64,000 nt of DNA, from assembly GCA_001942045.1 (NCBI GenBank), contig MSTD01000002.1, positions 62,001 to 126,000 on the forward strand, read 5' to 3'. The DNA comes from Mycolicibacterium porcinum. Lineage in GTDB: Bacteria > Actinomycetota > Actinomycetes > Mycobacteriales > Mycobacteriaceae. The notes beneath the pieces were generated by a model. The model worked only from the letters and a program-made list of their open reading frames with translations, did not search any database and was not told the DNA's origin. A program made the position numbers and the translations under genes. Below, piece after piece: positions 34,232 to 41,951 of the stretch; position 1 is the stretch's first letter; every line of letters starts with the position of its first letter.

Positions 34232-35875
34232 GTGGAGTTCACCGTTCCGGCTGTCGCTGAGGCCGTTGCCGCCGCCATCGGAGACCGCCCGCTGGTCGTC
34301 CAGGGCGAACGACGGTTGACCTACCGCCAGATCGTGGACCGGTCGAATCGACTGGCGGCATACCTACATTCACGCGGGCTGGGCGCATATGCCGAACGCA
34401 GTGAGCTCGCCGGCCACGAAGTGGGCCAGGACCTGCTCGGCATCTACGCCTACAACGGACCGGAATTCATCGAGTCCCTGCTCGGTTCCTTCCGGACTCG
34501 GGTCGCCCCGTTCAACGTCAACTACCGCTACGTCAAGAACGAATTACAGTACCTGCTCGCCGATTCCGGCGCGTCCGCGCTCGTGTACCACGCGGCGTTC
34601 GCGCCGCGGGTGGCCGAGATCCGCGACGAGCTGCCGGCGCTGCGGATGCTGATCCAGATCGCCGACGACTCCGGCAACGAACTGCTCGACGGCGCGGTCG
34701 ATTACGAGACGATCGTCAGCTCCCCCACCCTGACGACGCCTCCCGTGCAACCCAATCCCGATGACCTGTACGTGCTCTACACCGGCGGCACCACCGGCAT
34801 GCCCAAAGGGGTGCTGTGGCGCCAGCACGATATCTTCATGACCGCATTCGGCGGCCGCAACATGGTGACCGGTGAGAAAGCACAATCTGTCGAGGAGATC
34901 GTGGGGCGTGCGGTCGACAACCCGGGTACCAAGCTGCTCATCCTGCCGCCGCTGATCCACGGCGCGGCCCAATGGGGTGCGATGACGGCGGTGACCACGG
35001 GGCAGACCGTCGTATTCCCCAGTGTGGTCGACCGTTTCGATGCCGACGACGTGGTGCGCACGATCGAACGCGAACAGGTGTTGGTGGCCACGGTGGTGGG
35101 CGACGCGATGGCCCGGCCCCTGCTGGATGCGATCAGGGCAGGGACAGCGGATGTGTCCTCACTATCGGTGGTGGCCAACGGCGGCGCGCAGTTGACTCCC
35201 TACGTCAAACAGCAACTCATCGACGCCAAGGAGAATCTCATCGTCGTCGACGGAGTCGGGTCATCCGAGACCGGCGCCCAGATGAGCCACATGTCGGCCC
35301 CGGGCGCGGTATCGACCGGAACCTTCAACGCCGGACCCGATACCTGCGTGGTGACCGAGGATTTCAGCGCGGTCCTGCCCGCCGGCCATGACGGGCTGGG
35401 CTGGCTGGCGCAGCGCGGATTCGTGCCGCTGGGCTACAAGGGCGATGCCGCCAAGACCGCGGCGACCTTCCCGGTGATCGATGGGGTGCGCTACGCGACG
35501 CCCGGCGACCGCGCCCGCCACCTCGACACCGGCGCGATAGAACTGCTGGGCCGCGATTCGGTGACCATCAATTCCGGTGGGGAGAAAATCTTCGCCGAAG
35601 AGGTCGAATCCGCGATCGCCTCACATCCCGCGGTGCGCGATGTCGTGGTCGCCGGCCGCCCCAGTGAACGCTGGGGGCAGGAAGTGGTGGCCGTCGTTGC
35701 GCTCGCCGACGGCGCCGAAGCCACGGCCGGCGAACTCATCGGGCACGCCGAGTCCTCGATCGCTCGCTACAAGCTGCCCAAGGCGGTGGTGTTCCGCCCG
35801 AGTATCGAGCGCAGCCCGGCCGGCAAGGCCGACTACCGGTGGGCCCGCGAGCAGGCAGTCAGCGAAACTTCTTGA
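34232..35875 (+). CDS. Acyl-CoA synthetase (FadD19/FadD3-like AMP-forming ligase)
   Basis: ANL-family ligase of 547 residues that activates a carboxylate with ATP and CoA. The P-loop is YTGGTTGMPKGVLWR (about residues 185-199), VGSSETG is motif A5-like, GDRAR (about 427) contains the conserved Asp, and the C-terminal Lys is in SPAGKADYRW. The segment RTRVAPFNVNYRYVKNEL is characteristic of the FadD19/FadD3 group that acts on steroid acids. The GTG at 34232 follows TAGGAGAAACC. Third gene of the Rieske operon; its tail overlaps the convergent aldehyde dehydrogenase by 17 bp. Confidence 0.87.
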   Translation: MEFTVPAVAEAVAAAIGDRPLVVQGERRLTYRQIVDRSNRLAAYLHSRGLGAYAERSELAGHEVGQDLLGIYAYNGPEFIESLLGSFRTRVAPFNVNYRYVKNELQYLLADSGASALVYHAAFAPRVAEIRDELPALRMLIQIADDSGNELLDGAVDYETIVSSPTLTTPPVQPNPDDLYVLYTGGTTGMPKGVLWRQHDIFMTAFGGRNMVTGEKAQSVEEIVGRAVDNPGTKLLILPPLIHGAAQWGAMTAVTTGQTVVFPSVVDRFDADDVVRTIEREQVLVATVVGDAMARPLLDAIRAGTADVSSLSVVANGGAQLTPYVKQQLIDAKENLIVVDGVGSSETGAQMSHMSAPGAVSTGTFNAGPDTCVVTEDFSAVLPAGHDGLGWLAQRGFVPLGYKGDAAKTAATFPVIDGVRYATPGDRARHLDTGAIELLGRDSVTINSGGEKIFAEEVESAIASHPAVRDVVVAGRPSERWGQEVVAVVALADGAEATAGELIGHAESSIARYKLPKAVVFRPSIERSPAGKADYRWAREQAVSETS

Positions 35876-37346
35876 GCCGAGCGGCGGTTCGGTTGCGGGC
35901 CCGGCGCAGACTGAGGTCCGCGCTGATCCGCATGGAAGCGCTGAACGGCCGGGCCGCCTGCCCGGTGACGCTGAACGGCAGGTCGCTGCCGACCACGGTG
36001 CGGTAGTGGCTGAATGCGTCGAAGCCGGCCTTGCCGTGATAGGCACCGGTTCCGCTGCGGCCGACCCCGCCGAACGGCGCGTCGGACGGGATCATGTGCG
36101 CGGCAAAGTCGTTGCGAGCCACCCCACCGCTGCGGGTGTGACCGACGAAGTGCCGGAAGTCGGCGTCGTCGGGGCCGAACCAGTACGCCACCAGCGGTGA
36201 CGGGTTGGCGTTGATGTGGTCGATCGGCTCGGTGAGGCGGGAGTAGCCGCGGACCACCAGCACCGGTCCGAAGACCTCTTCCGTCGCGATCTGCATCCGG
36301 TCGTCGACGTCGCGCACGATGGTCGGGGCGATCTTGCGTGAGCTCGGATCGGGCAGCACCTCCCCCGCAGGCACGATGGAGTCGATCCGAGCCCCGTGGG
36401 CCCGGGCGTCGGCGATCAGGCCGACCACGCGATCGAAGTTGGCCTGATTCACCGAAGAACAGTAGTCGGGGTTGTCGACGATGCTGGGAAACATGGAGCT
36501 GAGAGTCTGACGCGCCACGGTCACGAACCGGTCGACCTCGGCGTCCGGTACAAAGACATAGTCCGGACAGACGCACACTTGACCGCCATTCACCATGCGC
36601 GCCTGGGCGATTCGGCTCGCCGCCCGCCCGATGTCGGCTCCGGGCGCCACCACCACGGGGTTCTTGCCACCCAGCTCCAGCGTCACCGGGACGAGATTGG
36701 CCGATGCCGCGCGGGCCACCAGCGCTCCGACCGACGGGGATCCGGTGAAGAACAGGTGGTCGAACGGAAGACCGGAGAACTCGGCGGCCACCTCCGGACC
36801 GCCTGTGACGACTCGCAGTTCGGTCGCGTCGAAATACTTCGGCGCGGTGGCGGCCATCAACTCGGCAGTGCGCGGGGTGACCTCGGACATCTTGATCATC
36901 ACTCGGTTGCCTGCCGCGAAGGCCGCCGCCGCGGGCAGCGCAGTCAACTGGATCGGGAAGTTCCACGGACCGATGATTCCAACCACGCCGAGCGGGCTGG
37001 GCAGAACCTCTGCGCGCAGCCCCGCGAACCGGGCGGCCCGCATCAGTCTCGTCGCGCGCATCCATTGCGGGATGTGTGCCCTGGTGTGCTCGATGACCGA
37101 CAGCATGCCCAGAATCTCGGCGAAGAACGCCGCCGAGCGCGATCGTGATCCGTAGTCCGCGGCGGTGGCGGCGACGAAATCCTCGGAGTTGTCGAGAATC
37201 ATCGCGAGCAGCCGGTCAATGCGGTTGCGGCGCAGCGCGACATCGGGCGGACCATCGGCGATGAAGGACCGGCGCTGGGCGGCCAGCAGCTCATCCAGGT
37301 CGTCGCGCTGCGGCTGCACTGCCGCACGCTCTTCGATCGCGCTCAT
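35859..37346 (-). CDS. Aldehyde dehydrogenase (coniferyl-aldehyde dehydrogenase-like)
   Basis: NAD(P)-dependent aldehyde dehydrogenase of 495 residues. It shows GIIGPWNFPIQL, the catalytic Glu in TLELGGKNPVVV and the nucleophile Cys in NGGQVCVCPDYVF. The C-terminal PFGGVGRSGTGAYHGKAGF is typical of the coniferyl/fatty-aldehyde (class 3-like) group, which often has a membrane-near tail; a basic tail is present here. ATG 37346. Island operator F lies 48 bp upstream. It is divergent from the SDR at 37505. Oxidation of an aldehyde intermediate to an acid is inferred. Confidence 0.85.
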   Translation of the reverse strand: MSAIEERAAVQPQRDDLDELLAAQRRSFIADGPPDVALRRNRIDRLLAMILDNSEDFVAATAADYGSRSRSAAFFAEILGMLSVIEHTRAHIPQWMRATRLMRAARFAGLRAEVLPSPLGVVGIIGPWNFPIQLTALPAAAAFAAGNRVMIKMSEVTPRTAELMAATAPKYFDATELRVVTGGPEVAAEFSGLPFDHLFFTGSPSVGALVARAASANLVPVTLELGGKNPVVVAPGADIGRAASRIAQARMVNGGQVCVCPDYVFVPDAEVDRFVTVARQTLSSMFPSIVDNPDYCSSVNQANFDRVVGLIADARAHGARIDSIVPAGEVLPDPSSRKIAPTIVRDVDDRMQIATEEVFGPVLVVRGYSRLTEPIDHINANPSPLVAYWFGPDDADFRHFVGHTRSGGVARNDFAAHMIPSDAPFGGVGRSGTGAYHGKAGFDAFSHYRTVVGSDLPFSVTGQAARPFSASMRISADLSLRRARNRTAARLKKFR

Positions 37347-37393
37347 TCGATTCCGTCTCCTTGCCCGGGCGTCCGCACACTGCTGAAGCTGCC

Positions 37394-37412
37394 TCCGGTA
37401 AGGCTAACGGTA
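37394..37412. promoter_or_regulatory. Island operator F
   Basis: TCCGGT-AAGGCTA-ACGGTA, upstream of the aldehyde dehydrogenase start (37346). The left arm has one base off the consensus. Confidence 0.58.
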
Positions 37413-37461
37413 GCACCCACCACGCAGGTCGCAGCCGATTGTCCGACCAGCTCGAATTGTT

Positions 37462-37492
37462 TACAGTCGTCCTTACTGTCGTTCATTCAGTG
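37462..37492. promoter_or_regulatory. Island operator G (overlapping double site)
   Basis: TACTGT-CGTTCAT-TCAGTG (37474-37492) is the better match. TACAGT-CGTCCTT-ACTGTC (37462-37480) overlaps it. It lies 12 bp before the SDR ATG at 37505. Confidence 0.6.
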
Positions 37493-37504
37493 AGGGGTTG
37501 GCGG

Positions 37505-38290
37505 ATGTCGGAGAGAGCACGCAGGATCGTCGTCGTCGGAGCCGGATCCGGGATCGGCGCGGCCACCGCGGCACACTTCTTCGAGCGAGGCGACCACGTG
37601 CTCGCGGTCGACGTGCGGCCCAATGCCACCCCCGCGTCGGAGCACGCCACTTGCGATCTCCGAGACGCCGCCGACATCGCCCGATTGTTGGGTGAGATCG
37701 GTGACGGGTGGGACATGCTCGCCCATGTGGCCGGCGTCCCGGGCACCGCGCCGGCCGCCGACGTCCTCAAGGTCAACTATCTGGGCATGCGGTTGATGGC
37801 CGAAGGCATGCTGCCACTGCTGCGGCACGGCGGTTCGATCGTCACCGTGGCCTCGACCGCGGCCCTCGGTTGGCAACAGCGCATCGATATCCTCGATGGG
37901 CTGCTCGAACTCACCGACGGAGATGCGGTGGCGCAGTGGCAGTCTGGGCAAGATCCAGATTTCCCGGTATACACGACGTCCAAGCAGGCCGCGATCTTGT
38001 TCGTCAAACGGATCGCGGGGCCGGCGTGGAGCAAGTACGGGGTGCGGATCAACACCGTCAGCCCGGGTCCCGTCGAGACACCCATCCTCACGGACTTCGA
38101 ACAGACGATGGGCAAAGACGTTCTCGACTTGGTCCGGGCCACCGTCGGCAGGCACGCGACCGTCGACGACGTTGTTCCACTGATCGCCTTCCTGGCCTCT
38201 CCCGAGGCGCGCTGGATCAACGGTCAGGACATCCAGGTCGACGCCGGCTTCATCGCATCGATGAGCAACGGAGCCCCGATCCCCCTCTGA
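37505..38290 (+). CDS. Short-chain dehydrogenase (3-alpha-HSD/carveol-type)
   Basis: SDR of 261 residues. The cofactor motif VVGAGSGIGAATAAHF is at the N-terminus and LAVDVRP suggests NAD. A shortened nucleotide domain leads to VAGVPG, then catalytic VASTAALGW and YTTSKQAAI. A long insertion precedes the Tyr (about residues 120-150), as in 3-alpha-hydroxysteroid dehydrogenase/carbonyl reductases. ATG 37505 after GAGGGG. It ends just before the P450-TetR operon. Island operator G overlaps its promoter. Confidence 0.82.
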   Translation: MSERARRIVVVGAGSGIGAATAAHFFERGDHVLAVDVRPNATPASEHATCDLRDAADIARLLGEIGDGWDMLAHVAGVPGTAPAADVLKVNYLGMRLMAEGMLPLLRHGGSIVTVASTAALGWQQRIDILDGLLELTDGDAVAQWQSGQDPDFPVYTTSKQAAILFVKRIAGPAWSKYGVRINTVSPGPVETPILTDFEQTMGKDVLDLVRATVGRHATVDDVVPLIAFLASPEARWINGQDIQVDAGFIASMSNGAPIPL

Positions 38291-38306
38291 ACCGCACCGA
38301 TTTTAT

Positions 38307-38325
38307 TACTGTAATATTTACAGTA
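38307..38325. promoter_or_regulatory. Island operator H (best palindrome)
   Basis: TACTGT-AATATTT-ACAGTA; the flanks extend the symmetry to a nearly perfect 23-bp palindrome starting ATTACTGTAA. It lies 38 bp before the P450-TetR operon, consistent with autoregulation by the TetR. Confidence 0.78.
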
Positions 38326-38363
38326 ATATGCACCAGGGATGCTCCGATCGGTGGGGGTGAACT

Positions 38364-39584
38364 GTGGAGAGTGACGTTCAGGGATTGGCCGTCGACGATT
38401 CTGCCGTCGACACCGCCACCCTGCTGCGCGACCCTTACCCGATATTCGCGCGGCACCGTGCCCGGCACGGGGTGTTCCGCGGCTCGGTGATGGACTGGTC
38501 AAAGACTCCGGAATCGCTATTGCCGGAACACCAATTCGCGGCGGTCTCGTTCGACGCGGTCAACACGGTGTTCCGGGACGGCAAGTCGTTCAACTCGAAG
38601 ATCTACGACAACACGATCGGACTGTTCATCGGGCCATCCATCCTGGCCATGGAAGGCAAGACCCACCGCGACCATCGCAACCTGGTCTCGGCCGCCTTCA
38701 AGTCACGCTCGCTGCAGCGGTGGGAACCCGAGATCGTCCGCCCCATCTGTGAGGCCCTGGTCGACGAGTTCGCCGAGACCGGCACCGCCGATCTGGTGCG
38801 CGACTTCACTTTCGAGTTCCCCACCAGGGTGATCTCCAAATTGCTCGGACTGCCCGAGGAAGACCTGCCCTGGTTCCGGCAGCGTGCGGTCGAGCTGATC
38901 AGCTACACGGTCAAGTACAAGCGCGCCTTCGAAGCGTCCGCTGCCCTCAAGGATTACTTCCTCACGCAGATCGACCTGCGCCGCTCTCAGCCCACCGACG
39001 ACATCATCGGTGACCTCGTCACCGCGGAGATCGACGGCGAGAAGCTGACCGACGAAGCCATCTACTCGTTTCTGCGGTTGCTGTTGCCCGCGGGGTTGGA
39101 GACGACCTATCGCTCCTCGGGCAACCTGCTGTGCCTGCTGCTCACCCACCCCGAACAGTTCGCCGCAGTACAGGCCGACCACGAACTCATCGGCCAGGCC
39201 ATCGAAGAGGGACTGCGTTACGAGACACCGCTCACCACCGTGCAGCGCTCGGCCACTCAGGACACTGAACTCGACGGTGTCGAGCTGCCGGCCGGCGCGG
39301 TGATCGACGTCTGCATGGGGTCTGCCAACCGTGACGACAACCGCTGGGAGCGGGCCGAGGAGTTCGACATCTTCCGGAAACGGATGCCGCACATCACCTT
39401 TGCCGCCGGTGAGCACACCTGCCTGGGTTTGCACCTGGCCCGGATGGAAACGCGGGTGGCCATGGAATGCCTGCTCGGCCGGGTGCGCAACCTCGCACTC
39501 TTGACCGACGACGACCCGCACATCTTCGGTCAACCGTTTCGCTCCCCCACCGCCATTCCCGTCACGTTCGACCCGATCCGGTGA
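38364..39584 (+). CDS. Cytochrome P450
   Basis: P450 of 406 residues. The I-helix is LLPAGLETTYRS (about residue 236), ExxR is EEGLR (about 275), and the haem loop is FAAGEHTCLGLHLARME (about 345-361) with Ala in place of the first Gly. The GTG at 38364 follows GGGGGTGA. First gene of a two-gene operon with the island TetR 11 bp downstream, behind the strongest operator of the series. The substrate is inferred to belong to the same pathway as the neighbouring SDR and aldehyde dehydrogenases. Confidence 0.87.
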   Translation: MESDVQGLAVDDSAVDTATLLRDPYPIFARHRARHGVFRGSVMDWSKTPESLLPEHQFAAVSFDAVNTVFRDGKSFNSKIYDNTIGLFIGPSILAMEGKTHRDHRNLVSAAFKSRSLQRWEPEIVRPICEALVDEFAETGTADLVRDFTFEFPTRVISKLLGLPEEDLPWFRQRAVELISYTVKYKRAFEASAALKDYFLTQIDLRRSQPTDDIIGDLVTAEIDGEKLTDEAIYSFLRLLLPAGLETTYRSSGNLLCLLLTHPEQFAAVQADHELIGQAIEEGLRYETPLTTVQRSATQDTELDGVELPAGAVIDVCMGSANRDDNRWERAEEFDIFRKRMPHITFAAGEHTCLGLHLARMETRVAMECLLGRVRNLALLTDDDPHIFGQPFRSPTAIPVTFDPIR

Positions 39585-39595
39585 AGGACGAATCC

Positions 39596-40294
39596 ATGGC
39601 CAGGCCCGCGAACACCAACGGTCGGCGGCGCCGCGAACGCGGGTCGATCAGCGTCGACGAAATCCTGCGCGGCGCCTTCGAAATCGCCGCCGAGGTGTCG
39701 ATCGACAATCTCAGCATGCCGCAGCTGGCCCGTCATCTCGATGTCGGCGTCACCAGCATCTATTGGTATTTCCGCCGCAAAGATCAGCTGCTCGACGCGA
39801 TGACCGAGCGCGTCCTGCTCGACTATGACCTCAGCGTGCTGTCCATAGACGCCGGTACCTGGCGCGAATCGCTGCGGGCACATGCCCATCGAATGCGCGA
39901 TATGTTCAACTCGAACCCGATCATGTGCGACCTCATTCTGATCCGCGGTACCCGGGGCGTGCCGGCGGCCCGCACCGCGCTGGAGAAGCTCGAACAGCCG
40001 GTCGCCGCACTGGTATCGGCTGGGCTCACGGCCCAGCAGGCCTTCGACACCTATACGGCCATCTCGGTGCTCGTGCGCAGTTCGGCTGTGCTGCAACGCT
40101 TGCAGAGCCGCCCCGCAGAAGGACAGTTCCCCCGCGAGTACTGGGAGAAGGTGGTCGACGCCGAGGCGACCCCACTGATCGCCTCGATTCCCGGGCGCGG
40201 CTATCGCATCGGCATGGCCGACGATGGCAACTTCGACCACATTCTCGACAGCATCCTCGATCGCGCGGAGCTGTTCACCACCGTCCACGGGTAG
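39596..40294 (+). CDS. TetR family regulator, island paralogue 1
   Basis: TetR regulator of 232 residues. The DNA-binding domain covers about residues 17-66, with VSIDNLSMPQLARHLDVGV and TSIYWYFRRKDQLL as turn and recognition helix. The C-terminal ligand domain (TetR_C-like) spans about 85-225. ATG 39596 after GAAGGACG. It is co-transcribed with the P450 under operator H, so autoregulation is expected. Its DNA-binding domain is nearly the same as that of the regulator at 57513, and both are candidates for the TACYGT-N7-ACRGTA sites. The ligand is likely a pathway CoA ester or acid, by analogy with KstR-type regulators. Confidence 0.86.
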   Translation: MARPANTNGRRRRERGSISVDEILRGAFEIAAEVSIDNLSMPQLARHLDVGVTSIYWYFRRKDQLLDAMTERVLLDYDLSVLSIDAGTWRESLRAHAHRMRDMFNSNPIMCDLILIRGTRGVPAARTALEKLEQPVAALVSAGLTAQQAFDTYTAISVLVRSSAVLQRLQSRPAEGQFPREYWEKVVDAEATPLIASIPGRGYRIGMADDGNFDHILDSILDRAELFTTVHG

Positions 40295-40311
40295 CTTTTC
40301 TCCGCAGGGAC

Positions 40312-41847
40312 TTACTGCCGGGGCAGGCGCCAGCCGATCGTCTTGGTCTCGGTGTACTGCGCGAAACCCTCGATCCCGCACTGCCTTCCGACACCGCTGT
40401 TCTTGTACCCGCCGAACGGGGCGTCGGCGCCGTAGTACATGCCGCCGTTAACACCAATTGCCCCCGTCCTTATCCGCCGCGCGACCGCCATTGCCCGCTC
40501 CGATGACGCCGACATCACCGCCCCCGCCAGGCCGAACGCACTGTCATTGGCGATCCGCACCGCCTCGTCGTCATCATCGAACGGCAGCATCACCAACACC
40601 GGACCGAACACCTCGTCCTGGGCGATGGTCGATCCGGGATCGGCCCCGACGATGACCGTGGGCGCGACGAAGTGGCCGTCGGTCAGATGCTCGGGCAATC
40701 CATCGGGTACCCCGCCGCCCACTGCGATGTCAGCGCCGTCGCGGCGGGCGCCGTCGATTGCGTCGAGCACGCGTTGCTTCTGGACCGCACTGATCAGCGG
40801 GCCGACCAGGGTGGTCGGCAAGGCGGGATCACCGACCGGGACCGCGCCGAAGGCCATCGTCACGTTGGCGACCGCCTCCTCGAACAGGCTGCGGTGCACC
40901 AGCATCCGGGTGTTGGCCGCGCAGGCCTGTCCGGCGTGCACGCAGGCACCGATCGCGCCGGGGATGATGTGGCCGGGCTTCGCGTCATCGAGCACGATCA
41001 TCGCCGACTTGCCGCCGAGTTCGAGAAAGGTGCGCTTCATCGTGTCGGCGCCCACCCGCATCAGATGTCTGCCGACGGCCGTCGACCCCGTGAACGACAC
41101 CATGTCGACGCGTGGGTCGGTGCCCAGCTGCCCGGCCACCTCGTTGGACGGGGTGGGCACGACGTTGATGACGCCGGGCGGCATGTCGGTGCGTTCGGCG
41201 ATCAGCCGACCCAGCCTGGTGGCGTTCCACGGCGTGTTCGGATCAGGTTTGAGCACCACGGTGTTGCCCGCCGCCAGCGCGGGCCCGAGCTTGTTGAGGA
41301 TCACCTCGATCGGGAAGTTCGACGGGGTGATCGCGGCGACCACACCGACAGCCTCCTTGACCACCGTGCGGGCGTTGCGCTCACCGAACAGCCCGCCGCC
41401 GTCGAGGGTGCGCTCCCATTCGAAATCGTCGATCAGCCTGGCCGGGTACCGCAACGCGTCGGCCAGCGGCCAGTCCAGCTGAGCGTTCTGCGTCGTCATC
41501 ACCGGGCAACCGACCTCGGCAATCAACTCCTCACGCAGGTCCTCTTTTTCGGACTCGATCGCCTCCTGCAGTTGGGCCAGTACCCGCTGACGCAAGCCGC
41601 GGTTGCTGCTCCAGTCGGATTCGTCGAACGCGCGCCGGGCCGCGCCGATCGCGGCATCCATGTCCCGCGCACCGGCCGCCGCGGTGGTCCCCAGGACGAC
41701 ACCCGTGGCCGGGCTGAGGTTGTCGAATTCGGCACCAGAGGCCGCGGCCACCAGTTCGCCGCCGATGAGCATGCGCTTCTCGGCCCGGGCGGCGGCACGG
41801 CGACCGATGTCCACGCTGGTGACGGCCTCGTCGACAACTTCGCTCAT
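40312..41847 (-). CDS. Aldehyde dehydrogenase
   Basis: NAD(P)-dependent aldehyde dehydrogenase of 511 residues. It shows AITPSNFPIEV, FTGSTAVGRHLM, the catalytic Glu in FLELGGKSAMIV, the nucleophile Cys in HAGQACAANTRM, and the C-terminal PFGGYKNSGVGRQCG. It is a different subfamily from the enzyme at 35859. ATG 41847 (41845-41847). Island operator I lies 7 bp upstream of the start codon, so binding there would block initiation. It is convergent with TetR 39596 and appears monocistronic. Confidence 0.86.
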   Translation of the reverse strand: MSEVVDEAVTSVDIGRRAAARAEKRMLIGGELVAAASGAEFDNLSPATGVVLGTTAAAGARDMDAAIGAARRAFDESDWSSNRGLRQRVLAQLQEAIESEKEDLREELIAEVGCPVMTTQNAQLDWPLADALRYPARLIDDFEWERTLDGGGLFGERNARTVVKEAVGVVAAITPSNFPIEVILNKLGPALAAGNTVVLKPDPNTPWNATRLGRLIAERTDMPPGVINVVPTPSNEVAGQLGTDPRVDMVSFTGSTAVGRHLMRVGADTMKRTFLELGGKSAMIVLDDAKPGHIIPGAIGACVHAGQACAANTRMLVHRSLFEEAVANVTMAFGAVPVGDPALPTTLVGPLISAVQKQRVLDAIDGARRDGADIAVGGGVPDGLPEHLTDGHFVAPTVIVGADPGSTIAQDEVFGPVLVMLPFDDDDEAVRIANDSAFGLAGAVMSASSERAMAVARRIRTGAIGVNGGMYYGADAPFGGYKNSGVGRQCGIEGFAQYTETKTIGWRLPRQ

Positions 41848-41853
41848 GGCAGT

Positions 41854-41872
41854 AACCGTAACACTTACAGTA
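41854..41872. promoter_or_regulatory. Island operator I
   Basis: AACCGT-AACACTT-ACAGTA, directly upstream of the aldehyde dehydrogenase ATG at 41847. One base of the left arm is off the consensus. Confidence 0.66.
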
Positions 41873-41951
41873 ATATACCCAGTCGCCGAAACCGCATTCC
41901 AGCAGAGAAAGTGCGAGAACGGGCCTGCCGGAATGCCGTTTCGCGGGAAGG

